A stretch of DNA of 64,000 bases from Micromonospora echinofusca (GCF_017614955.1 NZ_WVUH01000004.1:1-64000), one strand, 5' to 3'. Positions 40,243-51,458 are shown, counted from the first letter of the stretch. A program made the numbers and translations. Notes: a model not told the origin generated them from the sequence alone.

Positions 40243-40713
40243 ATGCCGCGCAAGGGACCCGCTCCGCGTCGGCCGCTGGCCGCTGACCCGGTATACAACT
40301 CCCCGCTGGTCACCCAGCTGGTGAACAAGATCCTGCTGCGCGGCAAGCGGCAGCTCGCCGAGCGCATCGTCTACGGCGCCCTGGAGGGCTGCCGGGAGAA
40401 GTCGGGCACCGACCCGGTCGTCACCCTCAAGCGGGCGATGGACAACGTCAAGCCCACCCTCGAGGTCCGCAGCCGCCGGGTCGGTGGCGCGACCTACCAG
40501 GTGCCGGTCGAGGTCCGTCCCGCCCGGGCCACCACGCTCGGTCTGCGCTGGCTGGTGACCTACTCCAAGGCCCGCCGTGAGAAGACCATGGTCGAGCGGC
40601 TGATGAACGAGCTGCTCGACGCCAGCAACGGTCTGGGTGCCGCCGTCAAGCGGCGCGAGGACACCCACAAGATGGCCGAGTCGAACAAGGCCTTCGCGCA
40701 CTACCGCTGGTAA
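40243..40713 (+). CDS. rpsG: 30S ribosomal protein S7
   Basis: 156 residues. Primary 16S rRNA binder of the small-subunit head; in E. coli it is also the translational repressor of the str operon. Signature region [16 protein letters not shown]-x-x-[20 protein letters not shown], ending A-F-A-H-Y-R-W. ATG lies 1 bp after the rpsL stop. Confidence 0.98.
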   Translation: MPRKGPAPRRPLAADPVYNSPLVTQLVNKILLRGKRQLAERIVYGALEGCREKSGTDPVVTLKRAMDNVKPTLEVRSRRVGGATYQVPVEVRPARATTLGLRWLVTYSKARREKTMVERLMNELLDASNGLGAAVKRREDTHKMAESNKAFAHYRW

Positions 40714-40791
40714 GACACCGGTCCCGGGTGCCGCGCGCGGCACCCGGGACCACCACCAGGTGAGTCGAGACGACGATAAGTAGGGATTGAA

Positions 40792-42888
40792 GTGGCCGCC
40801 GCAGACGCGCTCGCCAACGTACGCAACATCGGCATCATGGCGCACATCGATGCTGGTAAGACCACGACCACCGAGCGGATCCTGTTCTACACCGGCATCA
40901 CGTACAAGATCGGTGAGGTCCACGAGGGCGCTGCCGTCATGGACTGGATGGAGCAGGAGCAGGAGCGGGGGATCACCATCACCTCCGCCGCCACCAAGTG
41001 TGAGTGGAAGGGCCACACGATCCAGATCATCGACACGCCCGGCCACGTCGACTTCACGGTCGAGGTCGAGCGGTCGCTGCGGGTCCTGGACGGTGCGGTC
41101 GCGGTCTACGACGGTGTCGCCGGTGTGGAGCCCCAGACGGAGAACGTCTGGCGTCAGGCCGACAAGTACAACGTGCCCCGGATGTGCTTCGTCAACAAGC
41201 TCGACCGGACCGGTGCCGACTTCTTCCGCTGCGTGCAGATGATGATCGACCGGCTCAAGGCCACCCCGCTGGTGCTCCAGGTGCCGATCGGTGCCGAGGC
41301 GGACTTCATCGGCGTGGTCGACCTCGTCCAGATGCGGGCGCTCACCTGGCGTGGCGAGACCCAGAAGGGTGAGGACTACGCGGTCGAGGAGATCCCGGCC
41401 GACCTGGTCGACACCGCGAACGAGTGGCGCGAGAAGCTGCTGGAGACCCTCGCCGACGTCGACGACGCCATCATGGAGAAGTACCTCGAGGGTGAGGAAC
41501 TCTCCGTCGAGGAGATCCACGCCGCCATCCGGCGGGCGACGATCGCGGGCAAGGCCAACCCGGTGCTGACCGGTACCGCCTTCAAGAACAAGGGCATCCA
41601 GCCGATGCTCGACGCGGTCGTGGCCTACCTGCCGTCGCCGCTGGACATCCCGGCCATCGAGGGCACCGCGACCGACGGCGAGACGCCGATGCAGCGGAAG
41701 CCGTCGAAGAACGAGCCCTTCTCGGCGCTGGCCTTCAAGATCCAGACCGACAAGCACCTCGGCAAGCTCACCTACGTCCGGGTGTACTCCGGCACGATCG
41801 AGTCCGGCGCCCAGGTGGTGAACTCCACCAAGGACCGCAAGGAGCGGATCGGCAAGATCTACCAGATGCACGCCAACAAGCGGGAAGAGCGCAGCTCGGC
41901 CCAGGCTGGCGACATCATCGCGGTGCAGGGTCTCAAGCAGACCACCACCGGCGACACGCTCTGCGACCCGGCGAACCCGGTCATCCTGGAGTCGATGACG
42001 TTCCCGGAGCCGGTCATCGAGGTCGCCATCGAGCCGAAGACCAAGGCCGACCAGGAGAAGCTCAGCACCGCCATCCAGCGGCTGGCCGAGGAGGACCCGA
42101 CCTTCCGCGTCAAGAACGACGAGGAGACCGGGCAGACGGTCATCGCCGGCATGGGCGAGCTGCACCTGGACATCCTGGTCGACCGGATGCGCCGCGAGTT
42201 CAACGTCGAGGCGAACATCGGCAAGCCGCAGGTGGCGTACCGCGAGACCATCCGCCGCAAGGTGGAGAAGGTCGAGTACACCCACAAGAAGCAGACCGGT
42301 GGTTCCGGCCAGTACGCCCGGGTGATCATCAGCCTGGAGCCGCTGCCGCTGGAGAACGACGCCCCGACCTACGAGTTCGTCAACGCCGTCACCGGTGGTC
42401 GTATCCCCAAGGAGTTCATCCCCTCGGTGGACGCCGGTGCCCAGGACTCCATGCAGTACGGCATCCTGGCCGGCTTCCCGCTGGTCGGTGTCAAGCTGAC
42501 CCTGGTGGACGGCCAGTACCACGAGGTCGACTCGTCGGAAATGGCGTTCAAGATCGCTGGCTCGATGGCGATGAAGGAGGCGGCCCGCAAGGCCGACCCC
42601 GCGCTGCTCGAGCCGATGATGTCGGTCGAGGTCACCACTCCTGAGGAGAACATGGGTGACGTGATCGGCGACCTCAACTCCCGCCGTGGCATCATCCAGG
42701 CGATGGAGGAGCGCGGCGGTGCCCGCGTCGTCCGCGCCCTGGTGCCGTTGTCGGAGATGTTCGGCTACGTCGGCGACCTGCGGTCGAAGACCCAGGGCCG
42801 GGCTAGCTACAGCATGCAGTTCGACTCCTACGCCGAGGTTCCGCAGAACGTGGCGAAGGAGATCATCGCGAAGGCCACGGGCGAGTAG
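40792..42888 (+). CDS. fusA: elongation factor G
   Basis: Translocation GTPase, 698 residues. P-loop A-H-I-D-A-G-K-T-T (17-25), switch [14 protein letters not shown] for guanine, then domains II-V including the domain [11 protein letters not shown] and C-terminal [15 protein letters not shown] start; AGGGA upstream. It is the only EF-G copy in the window. Confidence 0.98.
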   Translation: MAAADALANVRNIGIMAHIDAGKTTTTERILFYTGITYKIGEVHEGAAVMDWMEQEQERGITITSAATKCEWKGHTIQIIDTPGHVDFTVEVERSLRVLDGAVAVYDGVAGVEPQTENVWRQADKYNVPRMCFVNKLDRTGADFFRCVQMMIDRLKATPLVLQVPIGAEADFIGVVDLVQMRALTWRGETQKGEDYAVEEIPADLVDTANEWREKLLETLADVDDAIMEKYLEGEELSVEEIHAAIRRATIAGKANPVLTGTAFKNKGIQPMLDAVVAYLPSPLDIPAIEGTATDGETPMQRKPSKNEPFSALAFKIQTDKHLGKLTYVRVYSGTIESGAQVVNSTKDRKERIGKIYQMHANKREERSSAQAGDIIAVQGLKQTTTGDTLCDPANPVILESMTFPEPVIEVAIEPKTKADQEKLSTAIQRLAEEDPTFRVKNDEETGQTVIAGMGELHLDILVDRMRREFNVEANIGKPQVAYRETIRRKVEKVEYTHKKQTGGSGQYARVIISLEPLPLENDAPTYEFVNAVTGGRIPKEFIPSVDAGAQDSMQYGILAGFPLVGVKLTLVDGQYHEVDSSEMAFKIAGSMAMKEAARKADPALLEPMMSVEVTTPEENMGDVIGDLNSRRGIIQAMEERGGARVVRALVPLSEMFGYVGDLRSKTQGRASYSMQFDSYAEVPQNVAKEIIAKATGE

Positions 42889-42909
42889 TTCCCGAGCCGG
42901 ACGATCCGT

Positions 42910-42945
42910 GTCGGCCCCGGGCGGGTCCACCCACCCGAGGCCGAC
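42910..42945 (+). terminator. hairpin after fusA
   Basis: GTCGGCC (42910-42916) pairs with GGCCGAC (42939-42945), with an inner CGGG/CCCG extension. No T-run. It may reduce read-through into tuf; a TAGGCT -10-like box near 42975 could be a separate tuf promoter. Confidence 0.45.
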
Positions 42946-43099
42946 GCGGTCGGACCGCATGAAGACCGGGCCTGTAGGCTTCACCGCCGCAAGACCCACA
43001 AGCTTCCCGGTCGCGAGACCGGAAAGGCTGTCGACAGAGTCCTAAGCGCTCAAGTGGCGCGCCGGGCGTACGAACCAAGAAGTCCACAGGAGGACACCA

Positions 43100-44293
43100 G
43101 TGGCGAAGGCGAAGTTCGAGCGGACTAAGCCGCACGTCAACATCGGCACCATTGGTCACATCGACCACGGTAAGACGACGCTGACGGCGGCCATCACCAA
43201 GGTCCTGCACGACCAGTTCCCGGACCTCAACCCGTACACGCCGTTCGACGAGATCGACAAGGCGCCGGAGGAGAAGGCCCGCGGCATCACGATCTCGATC
43301 GCGCACGTCGAGTACCAGACCGAGGCGCGGCACTACGCGCACGTGGACTGCCCCGGTCACGCCGACTACATCAAGAACATGATCACCGGTGCCGCGCAGA
43401 TGGACGGCGCGATCCTGGTGGTGGCGGCGACCGACGGCCCGATGCCGCAGACCCGCGAGCACGTGCTGCTGGCCCGTCAGGTCGGCGTGCCGTACATCGT
43501 CGTGGCGCTCAACAAGAGCGACATGGTCGACGACGAGGAGCTGCTGGAGCTCGTCGAGCTCGAGGTCCGCGAGCTGCTCTCGAACCAGGACTACCCGGGT
43601 GACGACCTGCCGGTCGTCCGGGTCTCGGCGCTGAAGGCCCTCGAGGGTGACCCCGAGTGGACCCAGAAGCTGCTGGACCTGATGACCGCGGTCGACACCG
43701 CGATCCCGCAGCCGGAGCGGGAGACCGAGAAGCCGTTCCTGATGCCGATCGAGGACGTCTTCACGATCACCGGTCGTGGCACCGTCGTCACCGGTCGCGC
43801 TGAGCGCGGCGTGCTCAAGCCGAACGAGGAGGTGGAGATCGTCGGCATCCGCGAGAAGTCGATGAAGACCACCTGCACCGGTATCGAGATGTTCCGCAAG
43901 CTGCTCGACGAGGCCCGCGCGGGTGAGAACGTCGGTCTGCTGCTGCGGGGCATCAAGCGCGAGGACGTCGAGCGCGGCATGGTGGTCGTCAAGCCGGGCA
44001 CCACGACCCCGCACACCGAGTTCGAGGCGACCGTCTACATCCTCTCCAAGGAGGAAGGTGGCCGGCACACCCCGTTCTTCCAGAACTACCGTCCGCAGTT
44101 CTACTTCCGGACCACGGACGTCACCGGCGTCGTCACGCTGCCCGAGGGCACCGAGATGGTCATGCCGGGCGACAACACCACGATGACCGTGAAGCTCATC
44201 CAGCCCATCGCGATGGAGGAAAACCTCAAGTTCGCGATCCGCGAGGGTGGTCGTACGGTTGGCGCGGGGTTCGTCACCAAGATCATCAAGTGA
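43100..44293 (+). CDS. tuf: elongation factor Tu
   Basis: 397 residues. [10 protein letters not shown]-loop (19-27), switch [12 protein letters not shown] for guanine specificity, and the C-terminal end [17 protein letters not shown] start behind AGGAGG. Separated from fusA by 211 bp with its own possible promoter, as expected for a protein made in large excess. Confidence 0.98.
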   Translation: MAKAKFERTKPHVNIGTIGHIDHGKTTLTAAITKVLHDQFPDLNPYTPFDEIDKAPEEKARGITISIAHVEYQTEARHYAHVDCPGHADYIKNMITGAAQMDGAILVVAATDGPMPQTREHVLLARQVGVPYIVVALNKSDMVDDEELLELVELEVRELLSNQDYPGDDLPVVRVSALKALEGDPEWTQKLLDLMTAVDTAIPQPERETEKPFLMPIEDVFTITGRGTVVTGRAERGVLKPNEEVEIVGIREKSMKTTCTGIEMFRKLLDEARAGENVGLLLRGIKREDVERGMVVVKPGTTTPHTEFEATVYILSKEEGGRHTPFFQNYRPQFYFRTTDVTGVVTLPEGTEMVMPGDNTTMTVKLIQPIAMEENLKFAIREGGRTVGAGFVTKIIK

Positions 44294-44308
44294 ACTAGGT
44301 AACCCCGA

Positions 44309-44338
44309 TTAGCGTCGCTGTTCTGCGTACGGCATACT
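44309..44338 (+). promoter_or_regulatory. candidate promoter of the S10 operon
   Basis: TTAGCG (44309-44314) and CATACT (44333-44338) with an 18-bp spacer, 16 bp after the tuf stop. The match is moderate. If real, the hairpin at 44410 and the shared 20-nt motif lie in a 300-nt rpsJ leader. Confidence 0.35.
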
Positions 44339-44409
44339 AGTCAGGTTGCGTAACGACAGTCCGTCGTTCGGTGGTCGGCCAGTCCGGACACCAGCAACGA
44401 AGACCGTCG

Positions 44410-44454
44410 CGTGCGGGGTGGTTGACTACTCCAATGGTCAACCACCCCCGCACG
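44410..44454 (+). terminator. long hairpin between tuf and rpsJ (terminator or leader structure)
   Basis: CGTGCGGGGTGGTTGAC (44410-44426) pairs with 44437-44454 over 17 bp with one bulged base. No T-run follows. It could terminate tuf or, if the promoter at 44309 is real, be an S10-leader regulatory hairpin. Confidence 0.55.
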
Positions 44455-44545
44455 GCGTCCAGGTCGCGGTGACGCGATCGGCGCCTTGACCCTCCGCGTG
44501 GTCGGTGAAGCTCCGGATACCCGGGGCGGAGTCTGACCCCAGGGC

Positions 44546-44565
44546 GCGACACGCCCGACCGCGGG
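44546..44565 (+). repeat. 20-nt leader motif shared with rpsL (copy 2, rpsJ leader)
   Basis: Identical to 39734-39753. It ends 78 nt before the rpsJ ATG. Here it overlaps a hairpin CCGACC-gcggg-GGTCGG. Confidence 0.7.
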
Positions 44566-44643
44566 GGTCGGCGAAGTGGGCCTGTGCCAGCCGGTGCAGG
44601 CGCCCGCAACACAGCGGCATCGAGAGAAGGAACAGAAGCCACC

Positions 44644-44952
44644 ATGGCGGGACAGAAGATCCGCATCCGGCTCAAGGCCTACGACCACGAGGTCGTCGAC
44701 TCCTCGGCGCGGAAGATCGTCGAGACGGTGACGCGCACCGGGGCGCAGGTCGCAGGCCCGGTGCCGCTGCCCACGGAGATCAACCGTTTCTGCGTGATCC
44801 GTTCGCCGCACAAGTACAAGGACTCGCGCGAGCACTTCGAGATGCGCACGCACAAGCGTCTGATCGACATCATCGACCCGACCCCGAAGACGGTCGACTC
44901 GCTCATGCGCCTCGACCTGCCGGCTGGCGTCGACATCGAGATCAAGCTGTAG
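44644..44952 (+). CDS. rpsJ: 30S ribosomal protein S10 (NusE)
   Basis: 102 residues; also the NusE antitermination partner. [22 protein letters not shown][18 protein letters not shown]. ATG is preceded by GAGAAGGAA. First gene of the S10 operon; rplC begins 11 bp later. Confidence 0.98.
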
Positions 44953-44963
44953 GGACCGGACTA

Positions 44964-45626
44964 ATGGACAGGCAAGTTAAGGGGATCCTGGGCGCCAAGC
45001 TCGGCATGACCCAGGTCTGGGACAACAACAAGGTTGTCCCGGTGACCGTGGTGCAGGCCGGCCCGTGTGTCGTGACCCAGGTTCGTAGCGCCGACAAGGA
45101 CGGTTACTCGGCGGTCCAGCTGGCGTACGGCGCGATTGACCCGCGCAAGGTCAAGAAGCCGGTGAGCGGCCACTACGCGAAGGCCGAGGTGGCGCCGCGG
45201 CGGCACATCGTCGAGCTGCGCACCACCGACGCCGGCGAGTACTCGCTCGGCCAGGAGGTCACCGTCGAGCAGTTCGCCCCGGGTGCCACGGTCGACGTGA
45301 CCGGCAAGACCAAGGGCAAGGGCTTCGCCGGTGTCATGAAGCGGCACGGCTTCCACGGCCTGCGCGCGAGCCACGGTGTCGAGCGCAAGCACCGCTCGCC
45401 GGGCTCGATCGGCGCCTGCGCGACCCCGGGTCGCGTCTTCAAGGGTGTCCGGATGGCCGGTCGGATGGGTGGCGTCCGCTACACCGTGCAGAACCTGACC
45501 GTCCAGGCGGTCGACACCGAGAACAACCTGCTCCTGGTCCGGGGTGCCATCCCCGGTCCGAAGGGCGCGCTGGTGCTGGTCCGCTCCGCGGCCAAGACCA
45601 AGGCGAAGAAGGGTGGGGCCAAGTGA
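44964..45626 (+). CDS. rplC: 50S ribosomal protein L3
   Basis: 220 residues. G-I-L-G-x-K-L-G-M-T-Q at the start and the peptidyl-transferase-centre loop (H-G[25 protein letters not shown]) are present. ATG 44964 is chosen over longer frames because it gives the family N-terminus. It overlaps rplD by 4 bp. Confidence 0.98.
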   Translation: MDRQVKGILGAKLGMTQVWDNNKVVPVTVVQAGPCVVTQVRSADKDGYSAVQLAYGAIDPRKVKKPVSGHYAKAEVAPRRHIVELRTTDAGEYSLGQEVTVEQFAPGATVDVTGKTKGKGFAGVMKRHGFHGLRASHGVERKHRSPGSIGACATPGRVFKGVRMAGRMGGVRYTVQNLTVQAVDTENNLLLVRGAIPGPKGALVLVRSAAKTKAKKGGAK

Positions 45627-46273
45627 CCACCGTTGACCTGCACAACGTCGAGGGCGCGAAGGCCGGCTCGGTCGAGCTGCCCGCGGACATCTTCGACGTC
45701 CAGGCGAACATCTCCCTGATGCACCAGGTCGTGGTTGCCCAGCTCGCGGCTGCCCGGCAGGGCACGCACAAGGCCAAGACCCGCGGTGAGGTCTCCGGCG
45801 GCGGCAAGAAGCCGTACAAGCAGAAGGGCACCGGTCGCGCCCGGCAGGGTTCGACCCGCGCTCCGCAGTTCGCCGGCGGTGGCGTCGTGCACGGCCCCGT
45901 GCCGCGCAACTACGCCCAGCGGACCCCGAAGAAGATGAAGGCCGCCGCCCTGCGCGGTGCCCTCTCGGACCGGGCCCGCGCGGGTCAGGTGCACGTCGTC
46001 GAGGCGTTCGTCTCCGGCGAGAAGCCGTCGACCAAGGCCGCTCTGGCCACGCTGGCGAAGCTGACCGAGGCGCGGCGCGTCCTGGTCGTGCTGAGCAGCA
46101 CCGACGAGCTCAACTGGGTGTCGCTGCGCAACGAGCCGCGGGTGCACCTGATCGAGGCCGGCCAGCTCAACACGTACGACGTGCTGGTGGCCGACGACGT
46201 GGTCTTCACCAAGGAGGCCCTGGACGAGTTCCTGGGCGTACCGGCCGAGACCACCGAGGAGGGTGGCAAGTGA
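45623..46273 (+). CDS. rplD: 50S ribosomal protein L4
   Basis: 216 residues. Lines the exit tunnel through the loop [18 protein letters not shown]-x-R (macrolide contact region, normal). E. coli L4 represses the S10 operon and acts at its leader; here this is only a possibility. GTG start in the rplC stop; 4-bp overlap with rplW. Confidence 0.98.
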   Translation: MTTVDLHNVEGAKAGSVELPADIFDVQANISLMHQVVVAQLAAARQGTHKAKTRGEVSGGGKKPYKQKGTGRARQGSTRAPQFAGGGVVHGPVPRNYAQRTPKKMKAAALRGALSDRARAGQVHVVEAFVSGEKPSTKAALATLAKLTEARRVLVVLSSTDELNWVSLRNEPRVHLIEAGQLNTYDVLVADDVVFTKEALDEFLGVPAETTEEGGK

Positions 46274-46572
46274 GCACGATCGCCGACCCGCGCGACATCA
46301 TCTTTGCGCCGGTCATCTCGGAGAAGAGCTACAGCGAGCTCAACCGAAACTGGTACACCTTCCTGGTGCACCCGGACGCCAACAAGACGCAGATCAAGAT
46401 CGCGATTCAGCAGATCTTCGACGTCCGCGTCCTGACGGTGAACACGCTCAACCGCGAAGGCAAGCGCAAGCGGACCAAGACCGGTTACGGCCAGCGCAAG
46501 GCGACCAAGCGGGCGATCGTGAAGCTGGCTGACGGTGACCGCATCGAGGCCTTCGGCGGCCCGGTCAGCTGA
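46270..46572 (+). CDS. rplW: 50S ribosomal protein L23
   Basis: 100 residues. Docking site for trigger factor and SRP at the tunnel exit. [16 protein letters not shown], then V-L-T-V-N-T-L-N-R-x-G-K-R-K-R. GTG overlapped with the rplD stop (GTGA). Confidence 0.97.
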   Translation: MSTIADPRDIIFAPVISEKSYSELNRNWYTFLVHPDANKTQIKIAIQQIFDVRVLTVNTLNREGKRKRTKTGYGQRKATKRAIVKLADGDRIEAFGGPVS

Positions 46573-46584
46573 GGGGTGTAGACA

Positions 46585-47424
46585 ATGGCTATCCGTAAGT
46601 ACAAGCCGACGACGCCGGGCCGGCGTGGCTCCAGCGTCGCCGACTTCGCTGAGATCACCCGGTCGACTCCGGAGAAGTCGCTGCTGGCTCCGCTGCCGAA
46701 GAAGGGCGGACGCAACGCCCACGGCCGGATCACCACGCGGCACCACGGTGGCGGGCACAAGCGGCAGTACCGTCTGATCGACTTCAAGCGGGTCGACAAG
46801 GACGGCGTGCCGGCGAAGGTCGCGCACATCGAGTACGACCCGAACCGCACCGCGCGGATCGCGCTGCTGCACTACGCCGACGGCGAGAAGCGGTACATCA
46901 TCGCGCCGAAGGACCTGAAGCAGGGCGACGCCGTCGAGTCCGGTCCGGGCGCCGACATCAAGCCGGGCAACAACCTGCCGCTGCGTAACATCCCGGTCGG
47001 TAGCAGCATCCACTGCGTGGAGCTGCGTCCGGGTGGTGGCGCCAAGCTGGCCCGTTCGGCCGGTGTCGGCATCCAGCTGCTGGGCCGGGAAGGTGCCTAC
47101 GCCACGCTGCGGATGCCCTCCGGTGAGATCCGGCGGGTGGACGTCCGTTGCCGGGCGACCATCGGTGAGATCGGCAACGCCGACCAGTCGAACATCAACT
47201 GGGGCAAGGCCGGCCGGATGCGGTGGAAGGGCAAGCGCCCGACCGTCCGTGGTGTCGCCATGAACCCGGTCGACCACCCGCACGGTGGTGGTGAGGGTAA
47301 GACCTCCGGCGGTCGCCACCCGGTCAACCCGCAGGGTAAGCCCGAGGGCCGCACCCGTCGTAAGGGCCAGCCGAGCGACCGGCTGATCGTCCGCCGCCGC
47401 TACGCCACCCGCAAGCGCGGCTAA
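46585..47424 (+). CDS. rplB: 50S ribosomal protein L2
   Basis: 279 residues. Near the peptidyl-transferase centre. Conserved G-R-I-T-x-R-H-x-G-G-G-H-K, I-E-Y-D-P-N-R-x-A-R-I-A, and the highly conserved [16 protein letters not shown] with GAGGGG upstream. Confidence 0.98.
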   Translation: MAIRKYKPTTPGRRGSSVADFAEITRSTPEKSLLAPLPKKGGRNAHGRITTRHHGGGHKRQYRLIDFKRVDKDGVPAKVAHIEYDPNRTARIALLHYADGEKRYIIAPKDLKQGDAVESGPGADIKPGNNLPLRNIPVGSSIHCVELRPGGGAKLARSAGVGIQLLGREGAYATLRMPSGEIRRVDVRCRATIGEIGNADQSNINWGKAGRMRWKGKRPTVRGVAMNPVDHPHGGGEGKTSGGRHPVNPQGKPEGRTRRKGQPSDRLIVRRRYATRKRG

Positions 47425-47439
47425 CAGGAGAGCTGACAG

Positions 47440-47721
47440 ATGCCTCGCAGCCTGAAGAAGGGCCCGTTCATCGACGACCACCTGCTCAAGAAGGTGGAGA
47501 CGCAGAACGAAAAGGGCTCGAAGAACGTCATCAAGACCTGGTCGCGGCGCTCGACGATCATCCCCGAGATGCTGGGGCACACGATCGCCGTGCACGACGG
47601 GCGCAAGCACGTCCCGGTGTTCGTCACCGAGGCGATGGTCGGGCACAAGCTCGGCGAGTTCGCGCTGACCCGCACGTTCAAGGGTCACGAGAAGGACGAC
47701 CGGAAGAGCCGCCGCCGCTAA
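47440..47721 (+). CDS. rpsS: 30S ribosomal protein S19
   Basis: 93 residues; head protein near the subunit bridge. [23 protein letters not shown]-x-G-H-T-I, and a basic tail. CAGGAGAG lies before the ATG. A 101-bp gap follows before rplV. Confidence 0.98.
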   Translation: MPRSLKKGPFIDDHLLKKVETQNEKGSKNVIKTWSRRSTIIPEMLGHTIAVHDGRKHVPVFVTEAMVGHKLGEFALTRTFKGHEKDDRKSRRR

Positions 47722-47822
47722 GGCCGACTCATGTTCGGTCCACCGTTCGGCGGACCGCACTGCCAGACGATGCCGACCGGACATTGGTCGAGTCATGGAT
47801 AGAGGATCAAGGGGTTACAGCG

Positions 47823-48293
47823 ATGCCAGGTAAGGGCGACGCTCCGGTGCTTCCGGGCGCGCGGGCGGTTGCGCGGCACGTGCGCATCTCGCCGATGAAG
47901 GCGCGCCGGGTGGTCAACCTCGTCCGCGGACTGCCCGCGAAGGAGGCGCTCACGGTGCTCCAGTTCGCGCCGCAGGCCGCGAGCGAACAGGTGTACAAGG
48001 TGCTCGCCAGCGCGATCGCCAACGCGGAGAACAACGAGCGGCTGGACCCCGATGCGCTGCTCGTCAGTGAGGCGTTCGTGGACGAGGGCCCGACGATGAA
48101 GCGGTTCCGGCCGCGGGCGCAGGGTCGGGCCTACCGGATCCGCAAGCGGACCTGCCACATCACCATGGTGGTCGAGGCCGTGGCGCCCAAGGCGCCGAAG
48201 AAGGCCGCGCCGAAGAAGGCCGCGGCTGCGCAGAAGGCGGCCCCGGAGCAGCAGGCCGCTGACACGCAGAGCAAGACGGAGGGTGCCGAGTAA
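47823..48293 (+). CDS. rplV: 50S ribosomal protein L22
   Basis: 156 residues. Tunnel-lining protein whose beta-hairpin includes [20 protein letters not shown]-x-K-R-T-C-H-I. A Lys/Ala/Gln-rich C-terminal tail of about 40 residues extends past the core, as in other actinobacteria. ATG 47823 with AAGGGG upstream; the frame is open earlier but the domain starts here. Confidence 0.97.
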   Translation: MPGKGDAPVLPGARAVARHVRISPMKARRVVNLVRGLPAKEALTVLQFAPQAASEQVYKVLASAIANAENNERLDPDALLVSEAFVDEGPTMKRFRPRAQGRAYRIRKRTCHITMVVEAVAPKAPKKAAPKKAAAAQKAAPEQQAADTQSKTEGAE

Positions 48294-49159
48294 TGGGTCA
48301 GAAGGTTCACCCGCACGGGTTCCGGCTCGGCATCTCGACCGACTGGAAGTCCCGCTGGTTCGCGGACAAGCTCTACAAGGACTACATCGGCGAGGATGTC
48401 AAGATCCGCCGGATGATGTCCAAGGGCCTGGAGCGCGCCGGCATCTCGAAGGTCGACATCGAGCGCACCCGGGACCGGGTCCGGGTCGACATCCACACCG
48501 CCCGGCCGGGCATCGTCATCGGCCGGAAGGGTGCGGAGGCCGACCGGATCCGGGGCGAGCTGGAGAAGCTCACCGGCAAGCAGGTGCAGCTGAACATCAT
48601 CGAGGTGAAGAGCCCCGAGTCGGACGCGCAGCTGGTCGCCCAGGGCGTCGCCGAGCAGCTCTCCAGCCGGGTCAGCTTCCGTCGGGCGATGCGTAAGGCC
48701 ATGCAGTCCGCGATGAAGAACCCGATCTGCAAGGGCATCCGGGTTCAGGTCTCCGGCCGGCTCGGCGGTGCCGAGATGAGCCGCACCGAGTTCTACCGCG
48801 AGGGTCGGGTTCCGCTGCACACGCTGCGGGCCAACATCGAGTACGGCTTCTTCGAGGCCCGGACCACCTTCGGCCGGATCGGCGTGAAGGTCTGGATCTA
48901 CAAGGGCGACGCCGTTCCCGGCCGGGAGGCCCCGGCTGAGGCCGGCCCGTCGCGTCCGCGCCGTGAGCGTGGCGACCGTCCCGAGCGGCCCCGTCGTGGC
49001 CGGTCCGGCTCTGCCGGAACGACCGCCGGTGGGACCGAGGCCGGGCGGGCTGCCGCCAGCAACATCGCGCAGGGCGGCGACAACCCGACCGGCGAGTCGA
49101 CCGACGGTGCTGCCGTCGCGGCCGCGCCGGCTCCGGCAGAAACGCAGCAGGAGGGCTGA
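48293..49159 (+). CDS. rpsC: 30S ribosomal protein S3
   Basis: 288 residues. N-terminal [13 protein letters not shown], the KH domain with V-I-G-R-K-G-A-E-A, and the C-terminal domain [22 protein letters not shown] disordered basic then acidic tail (about 215-288) extends it. ATG shares one base with the rplV stop (TAATG). Confidence 0.98.
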   Translation: MGQKVHPHGFRLGISTDWKSRWFADKLYKDYIGEDVKIRRMMSKGLERAGISKVDIERTRDRVRVDIHTARPGIVIGRKGAEADRIRGELEKLTGKQVQLNIIEVKSPESDAQLVAQGVAEQLSSRVSFRRAMRKAMQSAMKNPICKGIRVQVSGRLGGAEMSRTEFYREGRVPLHTLRANIEYGFFEARTTFGRIGVKVWIYKGDAVPGREAPAEAGPSRPRRERGDRPERPRRGRSGSAGTTAGGTEAGRAAASNIAQGGDNPTGESTDGAAVAAAPAPAETQQEG

Positions 49160-49162
49160 CAG

Positions 49163-49588
49163 ATGCTGATGCCGCGCAAGCCCCCGAAGGGCTTCCGCAA
49201 GCCGCACCACCCGGACCGCAGTGGCGCGTCCAAGGGTGGTAACCGGGTGGTGTTCGGCGAGTTCGGGATCCAGGCTCTCGAGCCGGCGTACGTGACCAAC
49301 CGCCAGATCGAGTCGGCGCGTATCGCGATGACCCGTCACATCAAGCGTGGCGGTAAGGTCTGGATCACGATCTTCCCGGACCAGGCGCTGACCAAGAAGC
49401 CGGCCGAAACCCGGATGGGTTCCGGTAAGGGCTCGCCCGAGTGGTGGGTCGCGAACGTGAAGCCGGGGCGGGTGCTCTTCGAGATGTCCTTCCCCAACGA
49501 GCAGGTCGCGCGAGAGGCGATGCGTCGCGCGATCCACAAGCTCCCGATGAAGTGCCGCATTGTTACGCGCGAAGTGGGTGAATCCTGA
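49163..49588 (+). CDS. rplP: 50S ribosomal protein L16
   Basis: 141 residues. Organises the A-site region of 23S rRNA. M-L-M-P-R-K-P-x-K-G-F-R-K-x-H-x-x-R, then G-S-G-K-G[18 protein letters not shown]. AGGAGG lies 9 nt before the first ATG; a second ATG is two codons later. 1-bp overlap with rpmC. Confidence 0.97.
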   Translation: MLMPRKPPKGFRKPHHPDRSGASKGGNRVVFGEFGIQALEPAYVTNRQIESARIAMTRHIKRGGKVWITIFPDQALTKKPAETRMGSGKGSPEWWVANVKPGRVLFEMSFPNEQVAREAMRRAIHKLPMKCRIVTREVGES

Positions 49589-49824
49589 TGGCAGCGGGCG
49601 TTAAGGCCGCCGAGCTGCGTGAGCACTCCGACGAGGAGCTGGTCACGAAGCTGCGGGAGGCCAAGGCGGAGCTGTTCAACCTCCGCGTGCAGGCCGCGAC
49701 CGGTCAGCTGGACAACAACCGGCGGCTGCAGGTCATCCGTCGGGAGATCGCCCGGATCTACACGATCATGCGTGAGCGCGAGCTGGGTCTCTCTGCCGCG
49801 CCGACTGAGGTGACTGCATCATGA
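49588..49824 (+). CDS. rpmC: 50S ribosomal protein L29
   Basis: 78 residues of an all-helical tunnel-exit protein. [25 protein letters not shown]-x-Q-x-A-T-G-Q-L-D-N. ATG in TGATG of rplP; 4-bp overlap with rpsQ. Confidence 0.97.
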   Translation: MAAGVKAAELREHSDEELVTKLREAKAELFNLRVQAATGQLDNNRRLQVIRREIARIYTIMRERELGLSAAPTEVTAS

Positions 49825-50099
49825 GCGAGAACACCACCGCCGCGAAGCCGCGGGCCCAGCGCAAGGTTCGCGAGGGGCTCGTGGTCAGCGACAAGATGGA
49901 AAAGACCGTCGTTGTTGAGGTCGAGGACCGGGTCAAGCACCCGCTGTACGGCAAGGTCATGCGCCGTACCAGCAAGCTGAAGGTGCACGACGAGCAGAAC
50001 GCCGCCGGTATCGGTGACCGCGTGCTGATCATGGAGACCCGTCCGCTCTCCGCTACCAAGCGGTGGCGGCTCGTGGAAATCCTCGAAAAGGCCAAGTAG
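49821..50099 (+). CDS. rpsQ: 30S ribosomal protein S17
   Basis: 92 residues. [19 protein letters not shown]-x-V-E-D-R, [15 protein letters not shown]-x-x-K-R-W-R-L. Last gene of the S10 cluster. A 100-bp gap with a hairpin separates it from rplN. Confidence 0.97.
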   Translation: MSENTTAAKPRAQRKVREGLVVSDKMEKTVVVEVEDRVKHPLYGKVMRRTSKLKVHDEQNAAGIGDRVLIMETRPLSATKRWRLVEILEKAK

Positions 50100-50148
50100 C
50101 GAAGGCTTCAAGCTCGCCCGGCGGCAGTCGGGCGCAGGTTCCGCCAGG

Positions 50149-50175
50149 CTCCGGCCGACGACGAGTCGGCCGGAG
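50149..50175 (+). other. hairpin at the S10/spc operon boundary
   Basis: CTCCGGCCGAC-gacga-GTCGGCCGGAG, a perfect 11-bp stem, 24 bp before the rplN start and overlapping no gene. No T-run, so a leader structure or weak attenuator rather than a standard terminator. Confidence 0.55.
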
Positions 50176-50199
50176 AACCGGCAGACATAGGAGATAGAC

Positions 50200-50568
50200 G
50201 TGATTCAGCAGGAGTCGCGACTGCGCGTCGCCGACAACACGGGTGCCCGGGAGATCCTGTGCATCCGGGTTCTCGGTGGCTCCGGTCGGCGCTACGCGAG
50301 CATCGGCGACGTCATCGTGGCCACGGTCAAGGACGCCATCCCGGGTGCCGGTGTGAAGAAGGGCGACGTGGTCAAGGCCGTCGTCGTCCGCACCGCCAAG
50401 GAGAAGCGCCGCCCGGACGGCTCGTACATCCGCTTCGACGAGAACGCCGCCGTCATCATCAAGGACGGTGGGGACCCGCGCGGTACCCGTATCTTCGGCC
50501 CGGTGGGTCGGGAGCTGCGGGACAAGCGGTTCATGAAGATCATCTCTCTCGCGCCGGAGGTGTTGTGA
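50200..50568 (+). CDS. rplN: 50S ribosomal protein L14
   Basis: 122 residues. [48 protein letters not shown] start with AGGAG 5-6 nt upstream. First gene of the spc block; 4-bp overlap with rplX. Confidence 0.98.
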   Translation: MIQQESRLRVADNTGAREILCIRVLGGSGRRYASIGDVIVATVKDAIPGAGVKKGDVVKAVVVRTAKEKRRPDGSYIRFDENAAVIIKDGGDPRGTRIFGPVGRELRDKRFMKIISLAPEVL

Positions 50569-50885
50569 CCGTGAAGGTCAAGAAGGGCGACACGGTCGTC
50601 GTCATCGCCGGCAAGGACAAGGGTGCCAAGGGCAAGGTCATCGCGGCCTACCCGAGGCAGGACAAGGTCCTGGTCGAGGGCGTGAACCGGGTCAAGAAGC
50701 ACACCCGCATCCGCACCACCCAGCGTGGCGCCAAGACCGGCGGCATCGTCACCCAGGAGGCCCCGATCCACGTCTCGAACGTGCAGGTCCTGGACTCCGA
50801 CGGCAACCCGACCCGCGTCGGGTACCGGATCGACGACAACGGCCAGAAGGTCCGCATCGCGCGTAGCACTGGTAAGGACCTGTGA
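50565..50885 (+). CDS. rplX: 50S ribosomal protein L24
   Basis: 106 residues. KOW-type start [16 protein letters not shown]-x-K-G-K-V, then [11 protein letters not shown] 50565 overlaps the rplN stop; a second GTG two codons later is an alternative. One of the first assembly proteins of the large subunit. Confidence 0.97.
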   Translation: MTVKVKKGDTVVVIAGKDKGAKGKVIAAYPRQDKVLVEGVNRVKKHTRIRTTQRGAKTGGIVTQEAPIHVSNVQVLDSDGNPTRVGYRIDDNGQKVRIARSTGKDL

Positions 50886-51454
50886 TGAGCACGGCTACTG
50901 AAACGAAGGCCCTGCCGCGCCTCAAGGAGCGGTACCGCAACGAGATCGTGGCCAAGCTGCAGGAGCAGTACAACTACGGCAACCCGATGCAGGTGCCGGG
51001 TCTGGTCAAGATCGTCGTCAACATGGGTGTCGGCGAGGCCGCCCGGGACGCCAAGCTGATCGACGGCGCCGTCCGGGACCTGGCCACCATCACCGGCCAG
51101 AAGCCGCAGGTGCGCCGGGCGACCAAGTCCATCGCGCAGTTCAAGCTCCGCGAGGGCATGCCGATCGGCGCGAAGGTGACCCTGCGCGGCGACCGGATGT
51201 GGGAGTTCCTCGACCGGCTGCTGTCGATCGCGCTGCCGCGTATCCGCGACTTCCGCGGTCTGGACGGGCGCAAGCTCGACGGTCACGGCAACTACACCTT
51301 CGGTCTGACCGAGCAGTCGGTGTTCCACGAGATCGACCAGGACAAGATCGATCGTCAGCGGGGCATGGACATCACGGTGGTGACCACCGCCAAGACCGAC
51401 GATGAGGGCCGGGCGCTGCTCAAGCTCCTGGGCTTCCCGTTCAAGGAGAACTGA
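50885..51454 (+). CDS. rplE: 50S ribosomal protein L5
   Basis: 189 residues; binds 5S r[36 protein letters not shown][16 protein letters not shown], and D-F-R-G-L. ATG in TGATG of rplX; a GTG one codon earlier is possible. Confidence 0.97.
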   Translation: MSTATETKALPRLKERYRNEIVAKLQEQYNYGNPMQVPGLVKIVVNMGVGEAARDAKLIDGAVRDLATITGQKPQVRRATKSIAQFKLREGMPIGAKVTLRGDRMWEFLDRLLSIALPRIRDFRGLDGRKLDGHGNYTFGLTEQSVFHEIDQDKIDRQRGMDITVVTTAKTDDEGRALLKLLGFPFKEN

Positions 51455-51458
51455 GCCA

